From JACKNG01 sp040220855 (GTDB taxonomy: Bacteria; Pseudomonadota; Gammaproteobacteria; Ga0077536), in assembly GCA_040220855.1 (NCBI GenBank), contig JAVJVZ010000031.1, forward strand, positions 1 to 64,000: a DNA stretch of 64,000 nucleotides, written 5' to 3'. Below, piece by piece: positions 26,842-34,755 of this stretch. The position numbers and the translations under genes were made by a program. Every line of letters begins with the position of its first letter. Position 1 is the stretch's first letter. The notes below the pieces were generated by a model that did not search any database, was not told where the DNA came from, and was given only the letters and a program-made list of their open reading frames with translations.

Positions 26842-27743
26842 CGGAAGCCGCCGCGACGGTAGAGGCGCCACAGCACCGGCCAGCCGAAGATCAATGGATG
26901 GCGGCGCTGCAGCGGGGTCGGCTCGACGTGCACCCCGCTGTGGCGGGCGACCTTCCACACCACGTAGCCGAGCGGATCGTTGAATGTGAAAGCGGCTTTC
27001 AGCAGACGCGCCACCGACAGCAGCTTGCCGACGATGCGCCGCCGCCCCCATGCGCGCGCCGCGCGGCGGCGTTGCGTGGCCGGCAAGCTGGCCTGCCAGC
27101 GGTCGTCGGCGACGCGCTCGAGGCCGCAGCGCATCGCGAGGGCCTCGGTGCGCGTGGCGAGATGGGCCGCGTAGGTGTCGGCCAGGGCTCGCGCACGCGC
27201 GGCATCTTCGCTACGCAGTTCGCAGGCATAGGTCAGCGTAAACGCGCGCGACCACAGCTCGCCGGTCGAGAAGCGTGAGGGCAGTACCGGCAGCGTCGCC
27301 CGTATCGTGCGCTCGACGGCTCGCTCGAAGCTGCGCTCGAGGCGCTGTGCGACGTCGTCATTGCGTGCATGGAGCACTTCGGTCGGCTGCGCGAACCGCG
27401 CCCAGAAATAGGTGTGGAAGTCGCGCTCGATGGCGTGCTCGAATCCCGCCAGCGTGACCGTCGCGTACTTGGCCGCGCATCGTGTGCCGGCATCCTCGAT
27501 GATGGTGTGGTAGACATTCGGTGGCAGCAGCCGATTGGCGAGAGCTGCCGTCCGGCTGTCGAGTGCCGCGTAGTCGTCGAGCAGTACGTAGAAATCCAGC
27601 ACGGTGTCGCGTTTACCGCGCAGCCACGAGCCGTACAACACGATCGCTTCAACGTGCGCGCCGTAGCGTGCACGCAGCTGGGCCACGAAACGCGCCGGCC
27701 ACGCCTCGGCGGAGGCTGCAGCCTCGGGCGTCGCTTCACTCAT
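26838..27743 (-). CDS. Nucleotidyltransferase-fold protein, unassigned
   Basis: This 301-residue protein carries LYGSWLRGKRDTVLDFYVLL near residue 35. That is a GS-x9-DxD-like pattern of the pol-beta nucleotidyltransferase fold, with the last acidic residue altered to give DFY. The rest is alpha-helical and Arg-rich, with a C-terminal WKVARHSGVHVEP. There is no signal peptide. It sits between the CDP-alcohol phosphotransferase (8-bp overlap) and the flippase (4-bp overlap), so it must work in the same process. A kinase- or transferase-like head-group role is possible. I do not recognise the exact family. Confidence 0.6.
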   Translation of the reverse strand: MSEATPEAAASAEAWPARFVAQLRARYGAHVEAIVLYGSWLRGKRDTVLDFYVLLDDYAALDSRTAALANRLLPPNVYHTIIEDAGTRCAAKYATVTLAGFEHAIERDFHTYFWARFAQPTEVLHARNDDVAQRLERSFERAVERTIRATLPVLPSRFSTGELWSRAFTLTYACELRSEDAARARALADTYAAHLATRTEALAMRCGLERVADDRWQASLPATQRRRAARAWGRRRIVGKLLSVARLLKAAFTFNDPLGYVVWKVARHSGVHVEPTPLQRRHPLIFGWPVLWRLYRRGGFR

Positions 27744-28923
27744 ACGCGCTGCGCGTGCCGGCGAACGTCGCGTAGGCGCGCGCGTGGCGGGTCGCCGCGT
27801 CGGGCGCCTTCAGCCAGGAATCGAGTGGCGGCCCGCCGAGGCGTACGATGCTGGCCTGGACCAGGCGCACGACCAGGACCACGGTAGTGAACACGGTCCA
27901 CGCGGCGACCCCGAGCAGGCCGAGGTCGGGGCGGCCGAGCAGGGTCGCCGGCGTGAGAATGAGCAGGCAGGGGTTGCGCCGTGCGGTAACCAGGCGGAAG
28001 TAGGCATCGAAGGGCCGCCACGCGAACAGTCCGCAATGGCCGAGGGCGTGAAACAGTGCCTCCACCAGGCGTCCGCCGACGTAACCCCCGACGACGGCCC
28101 AGTGCAGCGTTGCGAGCGGCATCCCCGCGACCGCATCGAGGCCGAGCCCGAGGCCCCAGAACACGTACCAGATCGGTGGATGCACGATGTCCATGCCGTG
28201 GTCGAGCCAGTGTCCGAGCGGACTGCTCAGCACGGTGACGCGAGCCAGTTTGCCGTCGACGGTATCGAGCAGCGTCATGACCCAGCCGCAGGCGAGGCCG
28301 GCGAGGTAGTGGCCCTGCGCGAACAGCAGGGTGGCCAGCACGACGAGGGCGAGCCCGGTCAGGGTGACCATGTTCGGCGTAATGTGTGCGTTCGCGCACC
28401 AGCCCACGATGCGACGCGCCGGACGCGGCCACCACCACTTGGTGACGAGGTCGGTAACGCCCTTGTAGGCGTTACCGTAGAGGAGCGACTCGAGCGCCGG
28501 ACGGCGCTCCTGAGTGAGTGGTTCGAGCAACGGTGGTGCCGACTTGCGCAGCTGGCGATCGTAGGCTTCCAGCGCGTCCGGCGTCAGCCGCCGCGCGGAT
28601 GCAGGCAGCACACCGTCGCCATCGGTCATGCAGGCGCGATAGTCCGCGAGTTCCGCCCGCGGCGCATAAGCGGCAGCAATACGGCCGTCCTGCGGACTGA
28701 TCAGCAGGGTGCCGGGCCGGGCGAGCAGGGCGACGAAAGTGCGCACTTCGAACAGGTAGCGGGCGTCGATCAGCAGCACGGTATCGGCCTCGGTGGCCGC
28801 GGCCGCATCGTCGAGCAGGCGATCGATGCCACAGGCGGCGAGCTGCCGGAGGATGCGCGTACGCGAATCGAGGCCCCACAGGACGACGTCGCTGTGGCCG
28901 AGGATGCAGGCTGCCGGGGTCAT
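27736..28923 (-). CDS. CDP-alcohol phosphatidyltransferase with N-terminal NTP-transferase-like domain
   Basis: This 395-residue protein has a soluble N-terminal region of about 160 residues that looks like a degenerate nucleotidyltransferase. A C-terminal membrane domain carries the complete CDP-alcohol phosphotransferase signature DTVDGKLAR-x8-GHWLDHGMD. Such enzymes pass a phospho-alcohol from a CDP-alcohol to an acceptor hydroxyl. Fusions of this shape are known for inositol-phosphate lipids. With the sphingolipid genes around it, ceramide or a diacylglycerol could be the acceptor. First gene of a minus operon; divergent from the phosphoesterase gene. Confidence 0.8.
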   Translation of the reverse strand: MTPAACILGHSDVVLWGLDSRTRILRQLAACGIDRLLDDAAAATEADTVLLIDARYLFEVRTFVALLARPGTLLISPQDGRIAAAYAPRAELADYRACMTDGDGVLPASARRLTPDALEAYDRQLRKSAPPLLEPLTQERRPALESLLYGNAYKGVTDLVTKWWWPRPARRIVGWCANAHITPNMVTLTGLALVVLATLLFAQGHYLAGLACGWVMTLLDTVDGKLARVTVLSSPLGHWLDHGMDIVHPPIWYVFWGLGLGLDAVAGMPLATLHWAVVGGYVGGRLVEALFHALGHCGLFAWRPFDAYFRLVTARRNPCLLILTPATLLGRPDLGLLGVAAWTVFTTVVLVVRLVQASIVRLGGPPLDSWLKAPDAATRHARAYATFAGTRSAYE

Positions 28924-29007
28924 GCTATGCTACGCCGCCTTTTGCGGAAAAAACCTTGCAATTGTAGTGAGTTACATGGCGCCAGGCAAAGCGGGAAAAG
29001 GTTCGCG

Positions 29008-29880
29008 ATGCGTCTCGTCCACCTGAGCGATCCACACTTGAGCAGCCTCGCGGCGCACGGCCTGCACACGCTGCGCGGCAAGCGACGCCTGGGCTACCTG
29101 TCGTGGCTGCGCCGGCGCCGTCATCAGCACCGCCCCGAGGTGCTCGAGGCCCTGTGCGAGCATGTCCGTGCCGAGCAGGCCGACGTCATCGCCGTCACCG
29201 GCGACCTCACCCAGCTCGGATTGCCCGACGAGATCGCAGCGGCCAGTGCCTGGCTGGAAGGGCTGGCGCCGACCCCGGTCGTGCTGGTTCCGGGCAACCA
29301 CGACCTGTATCGCGACGACGCCCGCGTCGAACTCGCCGCGCGCTGGTCGGCCCAGCTGCGTGTACCGGCGCTCGATGAACAGGCGTTTCCGAGTCGCCTC
29401 GATGTCGGTCCTGTGAGCTTGTTCGGCCTGTGCTCGGCGCATGCCGCACCGTTTTGGTCGGCTGGCGGCCGCCTCGGGGCTGCCCAGCTCGAACGTCTCG
29501 ATGCCGCGCTCGCCGCGGCACGTGGCCGCTTGCGCTGCGTGTTGATTCACCACCCGCCGTTGCCCGGGCAGTGCAGCGCACGCAAGGCGCTCGGCGATGC
29601 ATCCGCGCTCGCCGCGTTGCTCGCCCGGCACGGGGTCGAACTCGTGCTCCACGGTCACCTGCACCGCAATCTCGCCCAGCTGCATCGCGGACGGACACGC
29701 GTGCTCGCGACTGCGTCCGCATCGTATGCTCCCGAGGTGGGACGTGCCTCGTATCGTGTGTTCGACATTGCCGAGCAGGCGGGCGGCTGGCAGGTCGACA
29801 TGCGCCTCGAGACGCTTGCCGGCGACGGCCGGGGGGCCGAATGCATCGCGCGCGAGCGCTGGCAGCTGGTGCCGCCATGA
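29008..29880 (+). CDS. Calcineurin-like metallophosphoesterase
   Basis: This 290-residue metal-dependent phosphoesterase has all family motifs in order: LSDPHL (D-x-H), TGDLTQ (GD), PGNHD (GNHD), LIHHPP and GHLHRN (GHxH). There is no signal peptide, so it acts in the cytoplasm or at the inner-membrane face. It could be a lipid phosphatase such as an LpxH-type or sphingoid-phosphate hydrolase. A CpdA-like cyclic-nucleotide phosphodiesterase is also compatible. GGGAAAAGG precedes the ATG. Its 3' end faces the LptG-like gene, 15 bp away. Confidence 0.85.
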   Translation: MRLVHLSDPHLSSLAAHGLHTLRGKRRLGYLSWLRRRRHQHRPEVLEALCEHVRAEQADVIAVTGDLTQLGLPDEIAAASAWLEGLAPTPVVLVPGNHDLYRDDARVELAARWSAQLRVPALDEQAFPSRLDVGPVSLFGLCSAHAAPFWSAGGRLGAAQLERLDAALAAARGRLRCVLIHHPPLPGQCSARKALGDASALAALLARHGVELVLHGHLHRNLAQLHRGRTRVLATASASYAPEVGRASYRVFDIAEQAGGWQVDMRLETLAGDGRGAECIARERWQLVPP

Positions 29881-29895
29881 CCATCACGGCACGCC

Positions 29896-30960
29896 TCAGG
29901 GCAGGCGACGCAGTGCGAGCACGGCCGCGGTCAGCACCACGACACCGGGCAGCAACGCGGTTGCCGCCGGATTGAGGTCGAGGATCAGCGTGAGCTGGCT
30001 CGTGATCTGCTCGAACAGGTAGAAGGCGATCCCGACGCCGGCGCCGATCGTTGCGCGCAGCCCGGTGGAGCGCGCGCGCGCCGAGGCAAGCACCAGCGGC
30101 ACACCGAGCAGCATCATGCCGAGCAGGGTCAGCGGCAGGCTGACCTGGTGCCAGAAGCGTGCCTGCTGCTCACGGGTATCGAGGCCGGCGCCGCGCGTCT
30201 CGCGCAGGTAGCGCCACAGGTCTGCCGGTGACAGTGCATAGGCCGGGGCGATCAGGGTGGCCATCTGCTCGGGCGACAGGAAGCTCGTCCAACGCGTGCG
30301 CGTTAGGTGACGATGAAGGATGCGTCGTTCTTCGAGTACGCGTTCCTCGACGTCGTAGAGCAGCCACTCGTCGGAGCTGACGACATCGGCACGCGCAGCA
30401 CGCAACACGTGCCGCAGGCGATCGTCTGCATCGAGTTCGTAGATCTCGATGTCGCGTGGAATGCGGCCGAACTCGACGCTGCCGACGCGCAACAGGTGGC
30501 GATCGCGGCGACTCCAGAAGCGCGCGTCGCCGACCGCGGCCTGCTCGAAGGTGCGCGCGCGGAAATCCTGCGCCTTGCGTTCCGCCGCCGGCGTGACGAC
30601 GAACTGCAACAGCACGACGACGAGTGCGAGCAGCGCAGCGAGCATCGCCTGTACGCGCATGAGCTGCCAGCTCGAGACGCCGGCGGCGCGTATCGCGGTC
30701 AGTTCACTGCTGTTGGCCAGTACGCCGAGGCCGAGCACCGAGCCGAGCAGCGCCGTTACCGGCATGAGGTCGAGCACACGCGCCGGCAGCGTGAGGATCA
30801 CCACCGAGATTGCATCAGCGACGGTAAAGGACCCGCTGCCGACGTCCTCGAGGGTTTCGGTCAGGGCGAGAAAGCTGAACAACGTGAGCAGCAACGCGAG
30901 CACGATGGCAGCAGCACGGGCGAAATGCAGCGCGAGGTAGCGTACGAGGATCGCGTTCAT
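29896..30960 (-). CDS. LptF/LptG (YjgP/YjgQ) family permease, LptG position
   Basis: This 354-residue inner-membrane permease has an N-terminal pair of helices (ARAAAIVLALLLTLFSF, and PARVLDLMPVTALLGSV with SSELTAIRAAGVS). A periplasmic jellyroll-like middle follows, then a C-terminal helical block including SLPLTLLGMMLLGVPL. LptF-LptG with LptB2 extract lipopolysaccharide and pass it to LptC/LptA. It overlaps the LptF-like gene by 4 bp (ATGA). Its location inside the sphingolipid gene set suggests export of another lipid, perhaps a ceramide derivative; the housekeeping LPS pair would then be elsewhere. Confidence 0.85.
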   Translation of the reverse strand: MNAILVRYLALHFARAAAIVLALLLTLFSFLALTETLEDVGSGSFTVADAISVVILTLPARVLDLMPVTALLGSVLGLGVLANSSELTAIRAAGVSSWQLMRVQAMLAALLALVVVLLQFVVTPAAERKAQDFRARTFEQAAVGDARFWSRRDRHLLRVGSVEFGRIPRDIEIYELDADDRLRHVLRAARADVVSSDEWLLYDVEERVLEERRILHRHLTRTRWTSFLSPEQMATLIAPAYALSPADLWRYLRETRGAGLDTREQQARFWHQVSLPLTLLGMMLLGVPLVLASARARSTGLRATIGAGVGIAFYLFEQITSQLTLILDLNPAATALLPGVVVLTAAVLALRRLP

Positions 30961-32009
30961 GTGAAACGTCTGCGCTGCATCAACCAGGCGATACCGAGCG
31001 CGACGCCGAGCAGCAGGGGCGCCCACCAGAGCGAGGTCAGCGTGCCCTGTTCGACCCAGGTGCGTGCGACGCCGAGCAGGTTGTAGTAGACGGCGTAGAC
31101 GGCGACCGCGAGCGGCAGGCGAGCGAAACGGTTACGGCGCGGGCGGTAGTCGGTGAGCATCAAGGCGACCAGCGTCAGGAGCAGGCTCGACACCGGTGTC
31201 GATAGTCGCCACTGCAACTCGGCGCGCTCCGCGGCGCGAGGGGCATCGAGCAATGCCGCGCTGGCCGCCGCCTTGCGGTGGTACTCGTTCTCGACCGTGC
31301 GTTGCGCCGGCACGGTCAGCGTGAGCGCTGCGAAGCGGCCATAGAAATCGGGCGTGTCGGCACCCGACTTGTGCACACTGGCATCATCGAGTTCGAGGCG
31401 ATGGCGGCTCGGCGTGGCGAACGCCTGCAGGCGTGCGCGCGGCGCGGTGATGATCTCGACGCCATCTTTCCCGGTCGTGCGAATGAATACGCCGCTCAAC
31501 GCGCGCCCGCCGTCACGGATGTCCTCGGCGTATACCGTGCGCCCGCTGCCGGCGTAGAAGTAGAAGCGCTGTGACTTGATGCGATCGAGTTCCGAGGCCG
31601 CTTCGGCACGGCTCTTCAGCGTGTACATCGCGGTGTATGCCCAGGGCCGCACATTCAGCGAGAGCGCGGCAACCACCGCGGCGAGCAGTGCCCCGCAGGC
31701 AATCAACGGGCGATGGATGCGCGCCGCTCGCGCGCCGCTCGCGCGCAGCGCGGTGAGCTCGCTGTGCTGGTTGAGTCGGCCCAGTCCCACCACCAGGCCG
31801 AAATAGAAGCCCAGCGGCAGCAGCACCTCGAGCGCGATGATGCACTTGTACAGCGTCAGTTCGGCGACTTCCGCGGCGCTCAGCAGGCCGCCGGCTGCGT
31901 CATTGAGGAAGCGGGTCAGGCTGTAGGCGAGAAAGACGGTGGTCAGTATGATGGCGACGGCAGCGAAGCTCGCGCCGATTTCGCGGATCAGGTAACGGTC
32001 AATCAGCAC
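30957..32009 (-). CDS. LptF/LptG (YjgP/YjgQ) family permease, LptF position
   Basis: This 350-residue permease opens with the family signature LIDRYLIREI and has LPLGFYFGLVVGLGRL and HSELTALRASG between helices 2 and 3. A periplasmic beta-jellyroll middle and C-terminal helices (STPVSSLLLTLVALMLTDYRP) follow. The start is taken as GTG 32009, so that the protein begins at the usual LIDRY; the frame is open 15 codons further. It is first in a two-gene operon and is head-to-head with an LptA-like gene. No pepA, the usual neighbour of LPS lptFG, is present. Confidence 0.85.
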   Translation of the reverse strand: MLIDRYLIREIGASFAAVAIILTTVFLAYSLTRFLNDAAGGLLSAAEVAELTLYKCIIALEVLLPLGFYFGLVVGLGRLNQHSELTALRASGARAARIHRPLIACGALLAAVVAALSLNVRPWAYTAMYTLKSRAEAASELDRIKSQRFYFYAGSGRTVYAEDIRDGGRALSGVFIRTTGKDGVEIITAPRARLQAFATPSRHRLELDDASVHKSGADTPDFYGRFAALTLTVPAQRTVENEYHRKAAASAALLDAPRAAERAELQWRLSTPVSSLLLTLVALMLTDYRPRRNRFARLPLAVAVYAVYYNLLGVARTWVEQGTLTSLWWAPLLLGVALGIAWLMQRRRFT

Positions 32010-32010
32010 G

Positions 32011-32568
32011 ATGATGGATTTCGTTCGCAGAGCGCGACGGGCAGGCCGGTCCAATGGCTATGATGGGCAGCGCCCGCGGGTGCTGCAAGCCTGCGTGGCG
32101 GTCGCGCTCGCGGCAGTGGCACGCGCGCCCGGCCTGCTCGCGGACGACCAGCCGCCCCTGGTGCCGCTGGACGACATGGTGTTCGTGCGCGCAGACAGCG
32201 CGGTGCAGTCGCTCAGCGGCGATCGCGTCGATGCGGCCGGCAACCTGCTGCTGCGCAGCGCGGCATGGACCATCCATGCCGACAGCGCGATCATCGAGGG
32301 GCCGCTCGCCGATCCGCTGCACATCGACGTGGCCGGGTCGCCGGCGCGCATCGTCTACCAGGAAGGCACCGGCGACGATCCCGTCGAGGGCTACAGCGAG
32401 CGACTGCGTTTCGAGCCGCGCGACGAGATCGTGGAACTGGAGGGGAGTGCGCGCATCCAGCGCGAGGGCCGCTCGATCAGCAGTGACAGCATTCGCTACC
32501 TGCTCGGCCAGGAAACCTTCAGCGCGGGCCGGCGTGGCCGCGTCAAGGTCGTGACGACGCCGGACTGA
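32011..32568 (+). CDS. LptA/OstA-like periplasmic lipid-bridge protein
   Basis: This protein of up to 185 residues has a hydrophobic export segment (VLQACVAVALAAVARAPGLLA, within residues 24-44) and then a beta-rich OstA-like domain. Repeated strand motifs include FVRADSAVQSLSGDRVD and VELEGSARIQREGRSISSDS. LptA-type proteins form the periplasmic slide for LPS. This one pairs divergently with the LptF/G-like permeases, so it probably bridges the same exported lipid. The start is uncertain: ATG 32011 gives an Arg-rich n-region, and GTG 32080 gives a short one but leaves room for divergent promoters. Confidence 0.75.
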   Translation: MMDFVRRARRAGRSNGYDGQRPRVLQACVAVALAAVARAPGLLADDQPPLVPLDDMVFVRADSAVQSLSGDRVDAAGNLLLRSAAWTIHADSAIIEGPLADPLHIDVAGSPARIVYQEGTGDDPVEGYSERLRFEPRDEIVELEGSARIQREGRSISSDSIRYLLGQETFSAGRRGRVKVVTTPD

Positions 32569-32604
32569 TCGCGTCGACGGGCGCTCAGGCGCGGCAACCA
32601 GGGC

Positions 32605-33045
32605 TCAGCGCCCGACCTCGGGCCAGGCCTCGAGCAGGTCGAGACGGATGGCATCGAACACCGTCTCCGAGGGCGCGGCATGCTCGCCGAGATGGGGTGG
32701 GCCCGGCCAGCCGGCATCCTGGAATGCGCACTCGCGGTAGTTGCGCGCGCTCGCATAGCGCGGCAACACGTGAAAATGCACGTGCGGATCGACCATCATG
32801 AGCATGAGGTAATTGATCTTGTCGTAGGCGAAAGCCTGCGAAAGCGTCGACTCGATGTCGCGCGTGACGCGGGATAATTCGGTTACCGCCGCCACCGGCA
32901 GATCGCCGAAGGCCTCGGCCTCGTCGCGCGCCGCGAGGATCAGCGCACCGAGGGTGGCCTGCTGCGGACGCAACAGTACCACCCAGTGCTCGTATTCACT
33001 GACCAGGGTGGCCGGGTAGCCGAACTTCTCGATCGTCGCGTTCAT
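32605..33045 (-). CDS. HIT-family hydrolase/transferase
   Basis: This 146-residue protein has the histidine triad HVHFHVLPR near residue 90 and the upstream LLRPQQATLGALIL segment of the HIT fold. HIT proteins hydrolyse or transfer nucleoside phosphoramidates and dinucleotides such as Ap4A. It starts 13 bp after the nucleotidyltransferase gene at 33059-33817 in the same direction, so the pair likely act on a shared nucleotide intermediate. Its end lies 36 bp from that of the LptA-like gene. Confidence 0.85.
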   Translation of the reverse strand: MNATIEKFGYPATLVSEYEHWVVLLRPQQATLGALILAARDEAEAFGDLPVAAVTELSRVTRDIESTLSQAFAYDKINYLMLMMVDPHVHFHVLPRYASARNYRECAFQDAGWPGPPHLGEHAAPSETVFDAIRLDLLEAWPEVGR

Positions 33046-33058
33046 CCACGTGCCACGC

Positions 33059-33817
33059 TCACGCGCCCGCCGAGGCCGCGGCCGGTGCCGTCGTCTGCCA
33101 CGCGGCGACCAGCCGCGCGGCGCGCTCGAGGTCGCGGTGATCGTCGATTTCGCCCCAGCTGAGGCCATCGATCGGACAGGTGGTGACCACCGCCTCGGCG
33201 GCAAGTGCGTCGATTGCCGACAGGTACCACTGCTTGAGGCCGCTGCCGTGACGCATCATGAACTCGACCTGCTCGCGGAAGCGGGCGCCACCGCGGGCGT
33301 CGAAGTGCATCATGCCGATCGATTCGCCGTTGACCGTGGCACGATCGAGTTGCTTGCCGACACGCCGCAGCAGCCCCTCCGCAACGACTACCTTCATGTC
33401 GTCGTCGTCATAGCTCGCCTTGCTGTCGGTGACCAGCGTGATCGGCGCGCGGCCGCGTGCGCCGAGCAGGCGTTCGAGGATGGCGGCCTCGAACAGCGTA
33501 TCGCCGTTAATGATGACGAAGTCGCCTTCCATCTCGTGGCGCGCCACCCAGCAGGTGCCGAGGTTGTCGCAGCTCGCGTAGAAGGGGTTGTAGAGCGTGC
33601 GCGTCGGCACGCCACGCTCGGCGGCCGCGATGCGCTCGATGTGCTCCGCGCCAAAGCCGGTCACCACCACGACCTCGTCGACCGCGGTGCGTGCGATCTC
33701 GTGCAGCTGCCACTCGAGCACGCGGCGCGGCCCGATTGGCAACGCCGCCTTCGGGGTGCTCTCGGTCAACGGCAGCAGGCGCCGCCCTTGGCCGGCGCTC
33801 AGGATGATCACTTTCAT
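33059..33817 (-). CDS. NTP transferase, phosphocholine/inositol-phosphate cytidylyltransferase type
   Basis: This 252-residue soluble nucleotidyltransferase opens with MKVIILSAGQGRRLLPLT and PKAALPIG, the GxGxRL and PK motifs that bind CTP. ITLVTDSKASYDDDDMKV and VNGESIGMMHF follow. It is closest in layout to LicC- and sugar- or polyol-phosphate cytidylyltransferases. A CDP-alcohol made here could feed the CDP-alcohol phosphotransferase at 27736-28923, giving a complete head-group route; that link is inferred. It is upstream of the HIT gene in one operon. Confidence 0.8.
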   Translation of the reverse strand: MKVIILSAGQGRRLLPLTESTPKAALPIGPRRVLEWQLHEIARTAVDEVVVVTGFGAEHIERIAAAERGVPTRTLYNPFYASCDNLGTCWVARHEMEGDFVIINGDTLFEAAILERLLGARGRAPITLVTDSKASYDDDDMKVVVAEGLLRRVGKQLDRATVNGESIGMMHFDARGGARFREQVEFMMRHGSGLKQWYLSAIDALAAEAVVTTCPIDGLSWGEIDDHRDLERAARLVAAWQTTAPAAASAGA

Positions 33818-33904
33818 GTCGGGGGGTTCCGCGGGATGTGGCCGGGTGCGGCCGGCGCGCGCGACTTTAACATAATCGTCATGCGCGCTTCGAGCGACGC
33901 GGAT

Positions 33905-34666
33905 TCAGGCGCGGGCGCGTGCACCGACACGACGATTCCACTCGGCCAGGTTGCGCAAGGGGTCCTTGACGTAGTGGGTCGCCTGCATGAGACGCAGGAT
34001 AGCGCCATTGAAGCGGCTACCGAGTGCGTCCATGGGGCGATCGACATCGATGAACAGCACTGCGCGGTACTCGTCGGTATCGTTGCGTACCTCGTGCTCG
34101 TAGGTGTCGTCGAACAGCAGGCAGTCACCCTCGCGCCACAGGCAGATGCGGTCGTCCACGCGCAACCAGCACTGCTCGCGTGCGGCAGGCACGCGCAGGC
34201 CGAGATGGCAGCGCACCAGGGCACGGGTGGGGCCGCGGTGTGGCGGGATGTGATAACCGGGCGCAAGAATCGAGAACCAGGCGTTCTGCAGTCCGGGCAG
34301 GGCAGCCAGCGTGGCGGCGGTGTCGGGGCACGCGGCGCAGTTGTCCGGAACCTGCTGGCCGAAGATATAGAGCGCGTAGGTCTTCCAGTTGTCGCCGCGC
34401 GAGATACGTGCCTGGTCGGGCGATATCTGGTGGAAAGCCGGGATGTCGTCCGGGTGCGTCCAGACCTGGTCGAACTCGGCGCGAATGGCCGGCCAGGCGG
34501 CTTCCAGCCGGGGTACCCAGTCGAAGGTCGCGTTCTCGAGTACCGGCGTGGTCGGGATCAGCGAGTGACGCGCCTGGAACTCGGCGATGGTACGCAGGAA
34601 GCGCTTACCGGCGCGATGTACGGCTGCACGCCGCCAGCGTTTCAGGGAGGAGAGTTCGAGAGCCAT
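33905..34666 (-). CDS. Aspartyl/asparaginyl beta-hydroxylase-family dioxygenase (LpxO-like)
   Basis: This 253-residue 2-oxoglutarate/Fe(II) dioxygenase-like protein has metal-binding histidines in IPPHRGP and DTYEHEVRND, and an RALVRCHLGLRVP segment for 2-oxoglutarate. LpxO of this family 2-hydroxylates the acyl chain of lipid A. In a sphingolipid locus it might hydroxylate the N-acyl chain or long-chain base; that is inference, and a peptide substrate is not excluded. The start at ATG 34666 follows GGGAGGAG. Minus strand, same direction as the flanking genes. Confidence 0.8.
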   Translation of the reverse strand: MALELSSLKRWRRAAVHRAGKRFLRTIAEFQARHSLIPTTPVLENATFDWVPRLEAAWPAIRAEFDQVWTHPDDIPAFHQISPDQARISRGDNWKTYALYIFGQQVPDNCAACPDTAATLAALPGLQNAWFSILAPGYHIPPHRGPTRALVRCHLGLRVPAAREQCWLRVDDRICLWREGDCLLFDDTYEHEVRNDTDEYRAVLFIDVDRPMDALGSRFNGAILRLMQATHYVKDPLRNLAEWNRRVGARARA

Positions 34667-34755
34667 CGGTGACAGTCCTGCGTGGGGCCGGGGCATGGTC
34701 GCCATGCCATGGCAGCGTCAATTATGGTGCATGCTGCCGTCCGCACGCGGCGTGC

